A DNA stretch of 64,000 bases from Macrostomum hystrix. Taxonomy: Eukaryota; Platyhelminthes; Macrostomidae. A program made the position numbers and the translations under genes. Shown one piece after another: positions 43,801 through 55,707 of this stretch. Below the pieces are notes generated by a model. It worked only from the letters and a program-made list of their open reading frames with translations. It did not search any database and was not told the DNA's origin. The stretch is taken from NCBI GenBank assembly GCA_950097015.1, contig CATNEN010000025.1:868001-932000 (forward strand), read 5' to 3'. Positions within the stretch are counted from its first letter, which is position 1, and every line of letters starts with the position of its first letter.

Positions 43801-43977
43801 AAGCACCGGATGCTGTGGGAGCAGAAACACGGCGAAGTTGGCAGCCGCGGAGATCCCAACAGATTTCCGAACAATGCCGATCCCCAACCTGGCTCGCTGG
43901 ATCACGAGGACACCCTGGTTGGCAATCTGCGCAAGTTCAACTCCCACGTAAAAAATCCCAAAGAGATGGCCCCCTAA
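40816..43977 (+). CDS. NDUFB10: NADH dehydrogenase 1 beta subcomplex subunit 10
   Basis: Exons 40816-41072, 42450-42574 and 43727-43977 (phases 2 and 1), 210 residues (human 172). The family landmarks are PYYHQRFPRVPTIDQC, the Cys pair around DDHIC and EANEQYKRDR split by intron 1, then two Cys in the second exon (AQCFKWYG and EKHCAQI) and the YGDMGVHYNVKNALMKQKHRM segment. NDUFB10 is an accessory subunit on the intermembrane-space side of the membrane arm of complex I, and its Cys pairs form disulfides. The C-terminal 45 residues after QKHGEVG are an extension relative to human. Both introns are filled by different minisatellites (21 and 24 bp). Intron 1 has no in-frame stop, so unspliced RNA would read on for 450 more codons. 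Confidence 0.93.
41080..42395. repeat. Minisatellite, 21-bp unit, filling NDUFB10 intron 1
   Basis: About 62 copies of ATAATCTGCATCCTAGTTATC with variants (CTAATTGTC, CTATTTGTC). Runs of about 230-270 bp recur in the same order (each starts at TCTAAATCCTAGTTATCATT), so there is higher-order duplication. Reading in the exon-1 frame gives repeats of NLHPSYH with no stop. Confidence 0.95.
42605..43690. repeat. Minisatellite, 24-bp unit, filling NDUFB10 intron 2
   Basis: About 45 copies in two flavours that share GAGAGTGACAGTGACT: one with GTGTCTTG, the other with TATTGTAG/TATTGAAT. The flavours are in blocks. The true donor (GAGA|GTAAGA at 42575) resembles the start of the unit (GAGA|GTGACA). 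Confidence 0.95.
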
Positions 43978-44818
43978 ATCGAATCATAAAATACTGATGA
44001 AAGAAGTGCTGCTCGCGGAACTTTTACAAAACTTCTTCTGGTTGACGTCGGAAAATGTGACTGGCAAAGTAGGGTTATATATCATGAAATATCACTCGGA
44101 AGAAAGTCTAGGATTTCCGTTAATTATCACAGTTTTTTGTAAAGTTTTCTCTCTTAGTAACATCACACAGTCTGGGTTAGATGTATTATGTATTGAGCTA
44201 TTCTGTGAGTAATATATTATCAATACATTATTAGCTAATAAGTAACACTAAAGTTCTAGAGATTTGTTTAGCTTTTAGTGTGTTTGAGCTTGTGTGAGGC
44301 GCTATAACTTTTTGTGTCTTTTACCTGCATCTAGACTAATCAAATAGTTATCCAACTCGATATGTTCATGCCTTCTCATCGATCATTTTCACGTCAATTG
44401 ATTAGAATTGTTAGAAAATACTAAAACAGTCCCCAAGTTAGTACTTAGCAAAGAAGTAGTACATATTTTATCTATATATATTCTTTCGAATACGAAATAT
44501 AATACAAGAGATCAATGAAACTATTCAATTTTCTTCTCCAAGCTAGCTGCAGAAAGTTAATAAAATTAGCACAAGCTCAACTGATCTGATGCACGTTTCA
44601 CTTGTTGTTTCATTTCCTTTGTTTTTTAGTATTAGATGAATTAATTGAATGGGAAAATTAGAATTCTTAGATAGCTGGTAAAGCCATCTGAATAGAAACT
44701 ATGGTTGTTAATTCGTATTTTATTATGTACAGATTAGTGTTATTATTGTTTAAAATAACCTAATGTTACTACTTTCAGCAACACTGCGCCGGGCAGACTT
44801 GAAAGCAGCAGCAGCATC
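43978..44818. other. Intergenic, AT-rich
   Basis: Possible NDUFB10 poly(A) signal AATAAAATT near 44560. The acceptor CTACTTTCAG ends at 44778, 40 bases before the RAB ATG. Confidence 0.5.
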
Positions 44819-47219
44819 ATGGAACAGCTGATGAAAGTGCTGGTGATTGGCGATCCGACTGTTGGCAAGACATCATTTGTACAGCGATACGTTAATAATT
44901 TATTCCAGTCTGATTACAAGCAGACTATTGGGGTGGATTTCGCTCTGAAAGTAGTTCGCTGGTCAGACACGCAAACTATTAAATTGCAGATGTGGGACAT
45001 TGCCGGTCAGGAGAGGTGAGTGAAATGGCTATCGAAGTAACCACTTTAAGGTGGATAACAAAATAATCAACTACGAGCTACTGCGATCCAAGAGAATAGA
45101 AAATATCGTTTTAGCCAGTCATTTAATAATAATTAAAATAGGTCTTTAGCATTTTGATTAATGAGCGGGTATCAAAAACCCGAAGGACACAATAGCCGAC
45201 GGCAAAAGACAAAGATCCAACAAAGAACAATACGTCAAAATACATCGATGCAGCACAGAAGCAAATATCAAAAAGACAACAAAGACAATAAAAGACAATA
45301 ATACGTCAAAAATCACAATGATAGAACCCAAAAGCTGACGTCAAACACAGTAATAAAACCCAAAAGCAGGCGTCAAAAGAACACAATGATAGAACCCAAA
45401 AGCAAGCGTCAAAAGAACACAATGATAGAACCCAAAAGCAAGCGTCAAAAGAACACAATGATAGAACCCAAAAGCAAGCGTCAAAAGAACACAATGATAG
45501 AACCCAAAAGCAAGCGTCAAAAGAACACAATGATAGAACCCAAAAGCAGGCGTCAAAAGAACACAATGATAGAACCCAAAAGCACACGTCAAAAGAACAC
45601 AATGATAGAACCCAAAAGCAGGCGTCAAAAGAACACAATGATGGAACCCAGAAGCAGACGTAAAAAGACACAACACAGAAGCAGACGTCATAAGACACAA
45701 CACAGAAGCAGACGTCATAAGACACAACACAGAAGCAGACGTCATAAGACACAACACAGAAGCAGACGTCATAAGACAAAACACAGAAGCAGACGCCAAA
45801 AGACAACACAGAAGCAGACGCCAAAAGACACAACACAGAAGCAGACGTCATAAGACAAAACACAGAAGCAGACGTCATAAGACACAACACAGAAGCAGAC
45901 GTCATAAGACACAACACAAAAGCAGACGTCATAAGACACAACACAGAAGCAGACGTCATAAGACAAAACACAGAAGCAGACGTCATAAGACAAAACACAG
46001 AAGCAGACGCCAAAAGACAACACAGAAGCAGACGCCAAAAGACAACACAGAAGCAGACGCCAAAAGAAAACACAGAAGCAGACGCCAAAAGACAACACAG
46101 AAGCAGACGCCAAAAGACACAACACAGAAGCAGACGTCATAAGACACAACACAGAAGCAGACGTCATAAGACAAAACACAGAAGCAGACGTCATAAGACA
46201 CAACACAGAAGCAGACGTCATAAGACAAAACACAGAAGCAGACGCCAAAAGACAACACAGAAGCAGACGCCAAAAGACAACACAGAAGCAGACGTCATAA
46301 GACACAACACAGAAGCAGACGTCATAAGACACAACACAGAAGCAGACGTCATAAGACACAACACAGAAGCAGACGTCATAAGACACAACACAGAAGCAGA
46401 CGTCATAAGACAAAACACAGAAGCAGACGTCATAAGACACAACACAGAAGCAGACGTCATAAGACACAACACAGAAGCAGACGCCAAAAGACAACACAGA
46501 AGCAGACGCCAAAAGACAACACAGAAGCAGACGTCATAAGACAACACAGAAGCAGACGTCATAAGACACAACACAGAAGCAGACGTCATAAGACACAACA
46601 CAGAAGGTGCGTCAAATAAGTGATAAAGAAACAAGCAGACGTCACAAGATACAAGTCATCAAGATAAATAATGGATCATTTATCTCATTCGTCCCCTCAC
46701 TGCTCATTGATTATCTTTGACACCAGATTCACATCCATGACTCGCGTGTACTACCGGGACGCACACGCCGCCGTTATCGTATTCGACTTGACCTCTCGCC
46801 AGACATTCGACGGAGCATTGAAATGGAAGCGCGATTTAGATAGCAAATGCTCCCTAGCAGATGGCAGTAAGCTGCCTGCCATTCTGCTGGCTAACAAAAG
46901 CGACTTGTTGAGCCCCGGCCAGAGGCTGCTGCAGATCTCCGAAATTGAGACCTTCTGCAGGGAGAATGACTTCATTGGCTGGACAGAAATCAGCGCCAAG
47001 GAGGGCCTCATGGTTGAGGAGGCGATGCGATTCCTCATAGAATCTGTGCTGGCTAAGAATGCCAGTATGTCATTGGCGTCTAGCCAGAACCCTGCGAGTC
47101 TGGACAATGCGGATCCGGCCATTGTCCGGCTAGGCGCTATCAGCGGCTCTCGTGGCCGTAAAAATAATAGCGGCCGGGATCATCTTGGCGATGAGGCTAG
47201 CGGCGGCTGCGGTTGTTGA
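44819..47219 (+). CDS. RAB32: RAB32/RAB38-type small GTPase
   Basis: Exons 44819-45015 and 46727-47219 (phase 2), 229 residues. G1 is GDPTVGKTS, G3 is WDIAGQERF, G4 is NKSD and G5 is ISAKEG. The Ile in DIAGQ (most Rabs have DTAGQ) is the hallmark of the RAB32/38/29 subfamily, and MTRVYYRDAHAA after it agrees. The C-terminus is GGCGC, giving two prenylatable Cys. RAB32/38 act at mitochondria, ER contacts and lysosome-related organelles such as pigment granules, with the BLOC-3 exchange factor. Switch II is split by the intron, which is a minisatellite of 1.3 kb. The 3' flank has another array. The symbol means the RAB32/38 group. Confidence 0.93.
45310..46620. repeat. Minisatellite in RAB32 intron, 36-bp then 27-bp units
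   Basis: The first part (about 45310-45655) has a 36-bp unit (ATGATAGAACCCAAAAGCAA, then GCGTCAAAAGAACACA). The second part (45655-46610) has a 27-bp unit (CACAGAAGCAGACGTCATAA, then GACACAA) and a shorter variant with CCAAAAGACAA. The two units share AAGCA.GCGTCA/GACGTCA, so one is derived from the other. Both periods are multiples of three, which explains the long minus-strand frames. Confidence 0.95.
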
Positions 47220-47399
47220 ATAGCGGTTGTTTAATACGTTCAACTCTATAAGACTCGCTTGTTCTATTGTATTCTCAAATTTTCACTAGAACAATACGCT
47301 ATTGTACTAGTATTTTTGGTGATTGCTTTCGTAATTTATGCTGTTCGAGGTTGTCGATTTTCATTTTCGAGGTCGTGGTTATGGGGCTCATTTTGTATA

Positions 47400-47910
47400 T
47401 CTAGTGTCTGAGATTTCGTGGTCATTTTCCACCATCTACGGAGTGAGATTTCGTGGACATTTTCCACTATCTACGGAGTGAGATTTCATGTTCATTTTCC
47501 ACAATCTACGGAGTGAGATTTCATGTTCATTTTCCACTATCTACGGAGTGAGATTTCATGTTCATTTTCCACTATCTACGGAGTGAGATTTCATGTTCAT
47601 TTTCCTCAATCTACGGAGTGAGATTTCGTGGACATTTTTCACTATCTACTGAGTGAGATTTCATGTTCATTTTCCACTATCTACGGAGTGAGATTTCATG
47701 TTCATTTTCCTCAATCTACGGAGTGAGATTTCGTGGACATTTTTCACTATCTACGGAGTGAGATTTCATGTTCATTTTCCTCAATCTACGGAGTGAGATT
47801 TCATGTTCATTTTCCTCAATCTACGGAGTGAGATTTCGTGGACATTCTTCACTATCTACGGAGTGAGATTTCGTAGACATTTTTCACAATCTACGGAGTG
47901 AGATTTAGTT
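47400..47910. repeat. Minisatellite, 35-bp unit, 3' of RAB32
   Basis: About 14 copies with GAGTGAGATTTCATGTTCAT and TTTCCACTATCTACG. Three decayed units (GGGTGAGATTTC..) occur 400 bp further downstream. Confidence 0.93.
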
Positions 47911-48869
47911 TTGATATATATTTTGGGCCACAATCGACTGCTTAAGTGCTATGATGATAAAAAAAAATTTTGCTTTGAAACTAAAACAATAGTTATGTGT
48001 TTTTCTTATATTCAGATGTCAAGAGCTTCCATTGCTGCTGAAACTGATATTTTCAGAGTTCAAGCATTATTTGATTCCGTTTTTCAATACATTTTCCACA
48101 AAAAAATTTACAATTGCAGTTGCCTTCTCAATAGGTTCCACTTAAGCACGTTTTGAAATGTTTTGGTGCAATTTTTGTACATTAAAGCGTAACTACCTAT
48201 CTTATTGGCCCATTTAATGATCACGAATACTAGTTGCGTTTTTCGGCTCTGCTTTCAACAGCTGACAGTCTGAAAATATTTAGTTACTATCCACAATTCA
48301 TAGGGTGGGATTTCCGGATCAATTATCTACTGGGTGAGATTTCAGGATTCACTATACACTTGGTGAGATTTCGGTATCAATTATCATCTATCATCTGTAT
48401 GTCAACATGTACACTTACGATAATATTTCAACTACTCATGTTGGTGCTATAAAATCTCTTTGCTGCTCAAAACATGCACAGGTGGATTATACACACGCAT
48501 TATGTTTGGCTGTCATTTCTTTAGATTTCATATATTCGCGTTGTTTTACTTTACATTTTTTCTCGTACCAGCTTTTTAGCTGCATTAAACGTTTTTTATG
48601 TATCAAACTCACTTTTCCGTATTCTAATCACCAGTACAGAAATTTGTGATGGCACAATTAAATTGATGTGACGTGAAATGTGCTCTTTTTTACAACTTTT
48701 TCAAGAACTTTATTCAAGCATTCGTTACAAAACTGAATGTGACAAAAATTATGTTTTATTTTTTTTGTATCTCAAGAAATTTTCTGCTTTAAATAGTAAA
48801 ATAAGAATCATTGCGCGCTCGCAGTGCTGTAATCTGAATCGCTTGATCATAGAGAAATCCCATTGTGGC

Positions 48870-50455
48870 TAGGTTTGTTGCTAGGCTAAATCTACTGCGA
48901 TTGGGATGATTCCCTAGAGAAATCCCTTACTTGCTAGACAGAATCCTACAGTGATTGGGATTATACCCTAGAGAAATCCCTATGTTGATAGGCAGAATCC
49001 TACAGTGATTGGGATTATACCCTAGAGAAATCCCTATGTTGATAGGCAGAATCCTACAGTGATTGGGATTATACCCTAGAGAAATCCCTATGTTGATAGG
49101 CAGAATCCTACAGTGATTAGGATTATACCCTAGAGAAATCCCTATGTTGATAGGCAGAATCCTACAGTGATTAGGATTATACCCTAGAGAAATCCCTATG
49201 TTGATAGGCAGAATCCTACAGTGATTAGGATTATACCCTAGAGAAATCCCTATGTTGATAGGCAGAATCCTACAGTGATTAGGATTATACCCTAGAGAAA
49301 TCCCTATGTTGATAGGCAGAATCCTACAGTGATTAGGATTATACCCTAGAGAAATCCCTATGTTGATAGGCAGAATCCTACAGTGATTAGGATTATACCC
49401 TAGAGAAATCCCTATGTTGATAGGCAGAATCCTACAGTGATTGGGATTATACCCTAGAGAAATCCCTTACTTGCTAGACTGGATCCTACAGTGATTATGA
49501 TTATACCCTAGAGAAATCCCTATGTTGATAGGCAGAATCCTACAGTGATTAGGATTATACCCTAGAGAAATCCCTATGTTGATAGGCAGAATCCTACAGT
49601 GATTAGGATTATACCCTAGAGAAATCCCTATGTTGATAGGCAGAATCCTACAGTGATTAGGATTATACCCTAGAGAAATCCCTATGTTGATAGGCAGAAT
49701 CCTACAGTGATTGGGATTATACCCTAGAGAAGTCCTTATGTTGATAGGCAGAATCCTACAGTGATTAGGATTATAGCCTAGAGAAATCCCTTACTTGCTA
49801 GACAGAATCCTACAGTGATTGGGATTATAGCCTAGAGAAATCCCTTACTTGCTAGACATAATCCTACAGTGATTATGATTATACCCTAGAGAAATCCCTA
49901 TGTTGATAGGCAGAATCCTACAGTGATTAGAATTATACCCTAGAGAAATCCCTATGTTGATAGGCAGAATCCTACAGTGATTAGGATTATACCCTAGAGA
50001 AATCCCTATGTTGATAGGCAGAATCCTACAGTGATTAGGATTATACCCTAGAGAAATCCCTATGTTGATAGGCAGAATCCTACAGTGATTGGGATTATAG
50101 CCTAGAGAAATCCCTTACTTGCTAGACAGAATCCTACAGTGATTGGGATTATACCCTAGAGAAATCCCTTACTTGCTAGACTGGATCCTACAGTGATTAT
50201 GATTATACCCTAGAGAAATCCCTATGTTGATAGGCAGAATCCTACAGTGATTATGATTATACCCTAGAGAAATCCCTATGTTGATAGGCAGAATCCTACA
50301 GTGATTAGGATTATACCCTAGAGAAATCCCTATGTTGATAGGCAGAATCCTACAGTGATTAGGATTATATCCTAGAGAAATCCCTATGTTGATAGGCAGA
50401 ATCCTACAGTGATTAGGATTATACCCTAGAGAAATCCCTATGTTGATAGACAGAA
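48870..50455. repeat. Minisatellite, 54-bp unit, upstream of BCAS2
   Basis: About 29 very similar copies of a 54-bp unit: GTGATTAGGATTATACCCTA, GAGAAATCCCTATGTTGATA, GGCAGAATCCTACA. A variant with CTTACTTGCTAGACAGAATC recurs. It ends about 100 bp before the BCAS2 start codon, so it occupies the promoter-proximal or 5' intron region. Confidence 0.95.
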
Positions 50456-50552
50456 CGAGACTCGTGACTGTTGCGGATAAGAAAATGCCGCGTAAACTTG
50501 TGCGCCATTATAATTTTCAATTGACTTGAAATTCCTGGTAATTCCAGAGACA

Positions 50553-51838
50553 ATGTCCGCCTTAGAGCAGCAGGCAGCCCTAGTTAACGCGCTGCCTTAT
50601 GTGGATCGCGGCTTTGAAGAGGCCGGTGTTCGCGAAGCCGCCCTAGGCATGGTCGAAGAAGAGATGCGCCGTTATAGGCCAACTAAAAACTATCTGGAGC
50701 ACCTGCCGCCATTGAATCTGCATCAGTTTGAGACGGATATATTGCGAGCCGAATTCGAGCGTTTGAGCAGTCGCCAGCCGCCTGAGCACATGAGCATGAA
50801 ACGCTACGAGCTGCCAGCGCCTCCTACTGGCCGAATGACTGACGTTCAAAGCTGGCGCGACTCGGTGGACAATAGCAAGGCTCAGCTCGAGCATCAGAGT
50901 GTGCGCATACAGAACCTGCAGCTGCTGCTGGCCCATGGACCTGACGCTTGGAGATGCCACAATGACAATCTGGTGCGGATGGTGACCGACACTGAGCGAA
51001 GACTGCAGGACACTCGCAAGACTATTAAAGAAGTCAATCTGCAGAGGAAAACTGAACAGGCCAGTGCGGGATCATGATCCCGGATCACCGTTTCTACTCC
51101 TGATCTTTCAATACTATTTCTCCCCTCTGATCCTTCAGGACTAGCTATTTCTCCCCTCTGATCCTTCAGGACTAGCTATTTCTCCTCTCTGATCCTTCAG
51201 GACTAGCTATTTCTCCCCTCTGATCCTTCCGAACTAGCTATTTCTCCCCTCTGATCCTTCAGGACCATTTCTCCCTTGATCCTTCAGGACCATTTCTCCC
51301 CTGATCCTTCAGGAACATATCTCCCGTTATCCTTCAGGACCATTTCTCCCTTGATCCTTCAAGACCATTTCTCCCCTGATCCTTCAGGAACATTTCTCCC
51401 TTGATCCTTCAAGACCATTTCTCCCCTGATCCTTCAGGAACATATCTCCCGTTATCCTTCAGGACCCTTTCTCCGATGATCCTTAAGTCTAGGACCAGAA
51501 AGTAACATTTTTTTCTTGCGTGTTGTCAGGTTCGGGCTGGCGAGCGCTTACACACCCTTGAGGACACCTGGGTGCACCTGGTGATGAAGAACTACGAACT
51601 GGAGCGAGAGATTGCCGACTTGGAGACGGCGGTCCACGCAGCCGAGGCGGAGCGTCCGAAGCCGCCGCTGCCGCCACCGCCGCCATTGAAATCCTCCATT
51701 CCTAGTGTAACTACAGCGGAAACTGCGCAGCCAGTTGCAGAACCGGAAGCTGCAGCACCGGAAGCGCAAGACCCAGCGGAACCGGAACCAAATGATGAGT
51801 ATCCGCCAACTCCTCCTCTGACGGAATCAACTGACTGA
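50553..51838 (+). CDS. BCAS2: BCAS2 / SPF27, spliceosome PRP19-complex subunit
   Basis: Exon 1 is 50553-51059 and exon 2 is 51530-51838, phase 0, 271 residues (human 225). MSALEQQAALVNALPYVDRG starts the family's N-terminus; YRPTKNYLEHLPP, ELPAPP and the coiled coil HQSVRIQNLQLL follow. Exon 2 gives LEDTWVHLVMKNYELEREI, matching the human C-terminal helix with identical spacing. The remaining 55 residues are Pro/Ala/Glu-rich, an extension not in human. BCAS2 is a core subunit of the PRP19/CDC5L complex, needed for spliceosome activation. The junction that keeps homology and frame requires a GC donor (GAACAG|GCCAGT); no GT donor in the right phase is available. The acceptor TTGTCAG ends at 51529. 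An acceptor-like ATTCCAG ends only 5 bases before the ATG. Confidence 0.9.
51095..51485. repeat. Minisatellite, 31- then ~25-bp unit, in BCAS2 intron
   Basis: About 14 copies of TGATCCTTCAGGACTAGCTA plus TTTCTCCCC, shortening to TGATCCTTCAGGACCATTTC. Each unit contains CCTTCAG|GAC, an acceptor-like motif. Confidence 0.92.
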
Positions 51839-51954
51839 CCTGCCACGATTGGCTGACTTGAAAATGCTATTTATTACTAATATAATGGCTGCTTCATTAA
51901 TAATGCCCAGTTTCTAGACAGCCACATAATGATATATCCTGCTTTCTTGAACTC

Positions 51955-53935
51955 ACTCAGTCCCAACCCTCGAACCCTCAGTCCCAACCCTCGATCCCTC
52001 AGTACCAACCTCAGCCAGACGATCTCTCAGTACCAACCTCAGCCAGACGATCTCTCAGTCCCAACCTCAGCCAGACGATCCCTCAGTCACAACCCTCGAT
52101 CCCTCCGTCCGAACTCTCGATCCTTTAGTCCCAACCTCGATCCTTTAGTCCCAACCCTCGATCCTTTAGTCCCAACCTCGATCCTTTAGTCCCAACCTCG
52201 ATCCTTTAGTCCCAACCCTCGATTCTTCAGTCCCAACCTCGATCCTTTAGTCCCAACCTCGATCCTTTAGTCCCAACCTCGATCCTTTAGTCCCAACCTC
52301 GATCCTTTAGTCCCAACCTCGATCCTTTAGTCCCAACCCTCGATTCTTCAGTCCCAACCTCGATCCTTTAGTCCCAACCTCGATCCTTCAGTCCCAACCT
52401 CGATCCTTCAGTCCCAACCTCGATCCTTTAGTCCCAACCCTCGATCCTTTAGTCCCAACCTCGATCCTTTAGTCCCAACCTCGATCCTTTAGTCCCAACC
52501 CTCGATTCTTCAGTCCCAACCTCGATCCTTTAGTCCCAACCTCGATCCTTTAGTCCCAACCTCGATCCTTTAGTCCCAACCTCGATCCTTTAGTCCCAAC
52601 CTCGATCCTTTAGTCCCAACCCTCGATCCTTTAGTCCCAACCTCGATCCTTTAGTCCCAACCTCGATCCTTTAGTCCCAACCCTCGATTCTTCAGTCCCA
52701 ACCTCGATCCTTTAGTCCCAACCCTCGATTCTTCAGTCCCAACCTCGATCCTTTAGTCCCAACCCTCGATCCTTCAGTCCCAACCTCGATCCTTTAGTCC
52801 CAACCCTCGATTCTTCAGTCCCAACCTCGATCCTTTAGTCCCAACCTCGATCCTTTAGTCCCAACCTCGATCCTTCAGTCCCAACCTCGATCCTTTAGTC
52901 CCAACCTCGATCCTTTAGTCCCAACCTCGATCCTTTAGTCCCAACCCTCGATCCTTTAGTCCCAACCTGGATCCTTTAGTCCCAACCCTCGATTCTTCAG
53001 TCCCAACCTCGATCCTTTAGTCCCAACCTCGATCCTTCAGTCCCAACCTCGATCCTTTAGTCCCAACCCTCGATTCTTCAGTCCCAACCTCGATCCTTTA
53101 GTCCCAACCTCGATCCTTTAGTCCCAACCTCGATCCTTCAGTCCCAACCTCGATCCTTTAGTCCCAACCTCGATCCTTTAGTCCCAACCCTCGATCCTTT
53201 AGTCCCAACCTCGATCCTTTAGTCCCAACCTCGATCCTTTAGTCCCAACCTCGATTCTTCAGTCCCAACCTCGATCCTTTAGTCCCAACCTCGATCCTTT
53301 AGTCCCAACCTCGATCCTTTAGTCCCAACCCTCGATTCTTCAGTCCCAACCTCGATCCTTTAGTCCCAACCCTCGATCCTTTAGTCCCAACCTCGATCCT
53401 TTAGTCCCAACCCTCGATCCTTTAGTCCCAACCTCGATCCTTTAGTCCCAACCTCGATCCTTTAGTCCCAACCCTCGATTCTTCAGTCCCAACCTCGATC
53501 CTTTAGTCCCAACCTCGATCCTTTAGTCCCAACCTCGATCCTTTAGTCCCAACCTCGATCCTTTAGTCCCAACCTCGATCCTTTAGTCCCAACCCTCGAT
53601 TCTTCAGTCCCAACCTCGATCCTTTAGTCCCAACCTCGATCCTTCAGTCCCAACCTCGATCCTTTAGTCCCAACCCTTGATTCTTCAGTCCCAACCTCGA
53701 TCCTTTAGTCCCAACCCTCGATCCTTTAGTCCCAACCTCGATCCTTTAGTCCCAACCTCGATCCTTTAGTCCCAACCTCGATCCTTTAGTCCCAACCCTC
53801 GATTCTTCAGTCCCAACCTCGATCCTTTAGTCCCAACCTCGATCCTTTAGTCCCAACCTCGATCCTTCAGTCCCAACCTCGATCCTTTAGTCCCAACCCT
53901 CGATCCCTCAGTCCCAACTATCGATCCCTCATGCT
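51955..53935. repeat. Minisatellite, 20/21-bp unit, 3' of BCAS2
   Basis: About 97 copies of TTTAGTCCCAACCTCGATCC, with 21-bp (CCCTCGA) and TTCAG variants intermixed. It begins as a looser array (CTCAGTACCAACCTCAGCC) at 51960-52090 and decays at its 3' end. Confidence 0.95.
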
Positions 53936-54674
53936 CAACCTTCAATTATTCAGGCTTAATCCTAGATATTTTATGCCCTTCCCTCAACCATTCAGGTCTC
54001 GTTCCCTTTTCCTTCGGGTCTTACCATCGATGCTTCAGGTCCATTTACTGATTTTCGGGCTCCTAAAGTTTGAGAAGGAAAGGTTGGTATATTCTGTGCA
54101 TTTTGTCTCGCTGTGCTAATTCGGTCACGAAACGTCAATAAAACATATTAAAAATCTTGCTAATGGCCTAAGTGTCGTAACTTGCTACCTACCAATTGGA
54201 GAGTTAAAATGTTCTCAGCTACTTTTTAAACTTGTATAAATATTCTCTTCTAATGTTATTAATTGTTAATAGTGTGCATATTAGCTCGTAAATGCATCGT
54301 GTAATTAATATCTAAGTACGAGCATGCTAATAACTGTTGTAATTTAACTACGTAACTAAGTGATTTACTATTCAAACAAATATATTGACAAGCGCTGATG
54401 CTGGTTAAAATAATATTTTATTGCCAAGGAAGCCAATTTATGTCTTTTTGTCTTTTTAATAAAAGTTTCTTTATATAATACTGAAAGTAGATGTGCATTC
54501 AGTGTAGAAATTGTTATTAACAAGATAAATACTAAGGGGATTTTCCATCAGAATTTCTTTTCGCTGGCTACACACATGTTGCAAATTGTATCCGATCTTG
54601 CTACAAAAAAATTCTGCTGCTTAGCTATCTTCGTATTTTGCTACTACAAAGAAGTGGAAGATTACGTCTAACTT

Positions 54675-55435
54675 GTAAAAGATTGCCCCAGCTTCCACGA
54701 TATCCGTCTTCCAGCTTGTGAATGATTCCAACTTCCAGCTTCCATGAAATCCAGCTTGTCAAAGATTGCGCCAGCTTCCACGATATCCAGCATGTGAAAG
54801 ATTGCGCCAGCTTCCATTAAATCCAGCTTGTGAAAGATTGCGCCAGCTTCCATTAAATCCAGCTTGTGAAAGATTGCGCCAGCTTCCATTAAATCCAGCT
54901 TGTGAAAGATTGCGCCAGCTTCCATTAAATCCAGCTTGTGAAAGATTGCGCCAGCTTCCATTAAATCCAGCTTGTGAAAGATTGCGCCAGCTTCCATTAA
55001 ATCCAGCTTGTGAAAGATTGCGCCAGCTTCCATTAAATCCAGCTTGTGAAAGATTGCGCCAGCTTCCATTAAATCCAGCTTGTGAAAGATTGCGCCAGCT
55101 TCCATTAAATCCAGCTTGTGAAAGATTGCGCCAGCTTCCATTAAATCCAGCTTGTGAAAGATTGCGCCAACTTCCACGATATCCAGCTTGTGAAATATTG
55201 CGCCTGCTTCCACGATATTCATTTTCCAGCTTGTAAAGATTGCACCAGCTGCCAAACATCCAGCTTCCAGCTTGTAAAAGATTCCACCAGCTGTCAAACA
55301 TCCAGCTTGTAAAAGATTGCACCAGCTGTCAAACATCCAGCTTGTAAAAGATTGCACCAGCTGCCAAACATCCAGCTTGTAAAAGATTGCACCAGCTGTC
55401 AAACATCCAGCTTCCAGCTTGTTAAAGACTGCACC
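54675..55435. repeat. Minisatellite, 36-bp unit
   Basis: About 12 perfect copies of CTTCCATTAAATCCAGCTTG plus TGAAAGATTGCGCCAG at 54790-55165, flanked by diverged shorter units (CCAGCTGTCAAACATCCAG). The period is a multiple of three and yields long frames on both strands. Confidence 0.95.
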
Positions 55436-55707
55436 AATTTTGACAATATCGATCATTTAGCTTGTGAAGGAATTGTGCCAGCTATCAAGGCATTCATCGT
55501 CCGGTTTGTGAAAGATTGCGCTAACTTGCACGATATCAATCTCACGATAAGATAGTAGCAAATTTCACGCATTCATATTTTATCTTTAAGCCTCTTTAAA
55601 ATCGATCGAGAACCATTAATCTCAGCAACTGTTAGGACTAAAAATTAAATAAACTTTGCCTGACATTCAGGCGCACACACAAAGTCCTGAGCTGCATACG
55701 AACTAGC

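Larger units (their letters stand above)
47220..50552. other. Intergenic with two minisatellites
   Basis: Holds a 35-bp array (47400-47910), AT-rich DNA with decayed copies of the same unit near 48300-48390, and a 54-bp array (48870-50455). No gene is supported; 47911-48156, 48234-48452 and similar frames are AT-rich noise. Confidence 0.6.
51839..55707. other. Intergenic or 3' UTR with two minisatellites
   Basis: Holds a 20-bp array (51955-53935), AT-rich DNA with CAATAAAACA near 54139 (possible end of the BCAS2 transcript), and a 36-bp array (54675-55435). AATAAA at 55648-55653 lies 17 bases before the acceptor (55670) of the next gene. Confidence 0.6.

Noticed and set aside
42268..43947. 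A 559-codon minus-strand frame across both NDUFB10 introns and exon 2
   Set aside because: It is the shadow of 21-bp and 24-bp arrays (both multiples of three) opposite well-supported NDUFB10 exons.
45306..46634. Several long minus-strand frames with repeats like SASVLCLMT
   Set aside because: They are translations of the 27/36-bp array in the RAB32 intron.
48870..50455. CRISPR-like array (regular 54-bp repeats)
   Set aside because: No variable spacers between repeats, and the host is a eukaryote; it is a plain tandem repeat. The same applies to all other arrays.
54668..55456. 262-codon minus-strand and 156-codon plus-strand repeat proteins
   Set aside because: The 36-bp period is a multiple of three, so frames stay open by chance; no start context or unique sequence supports them.
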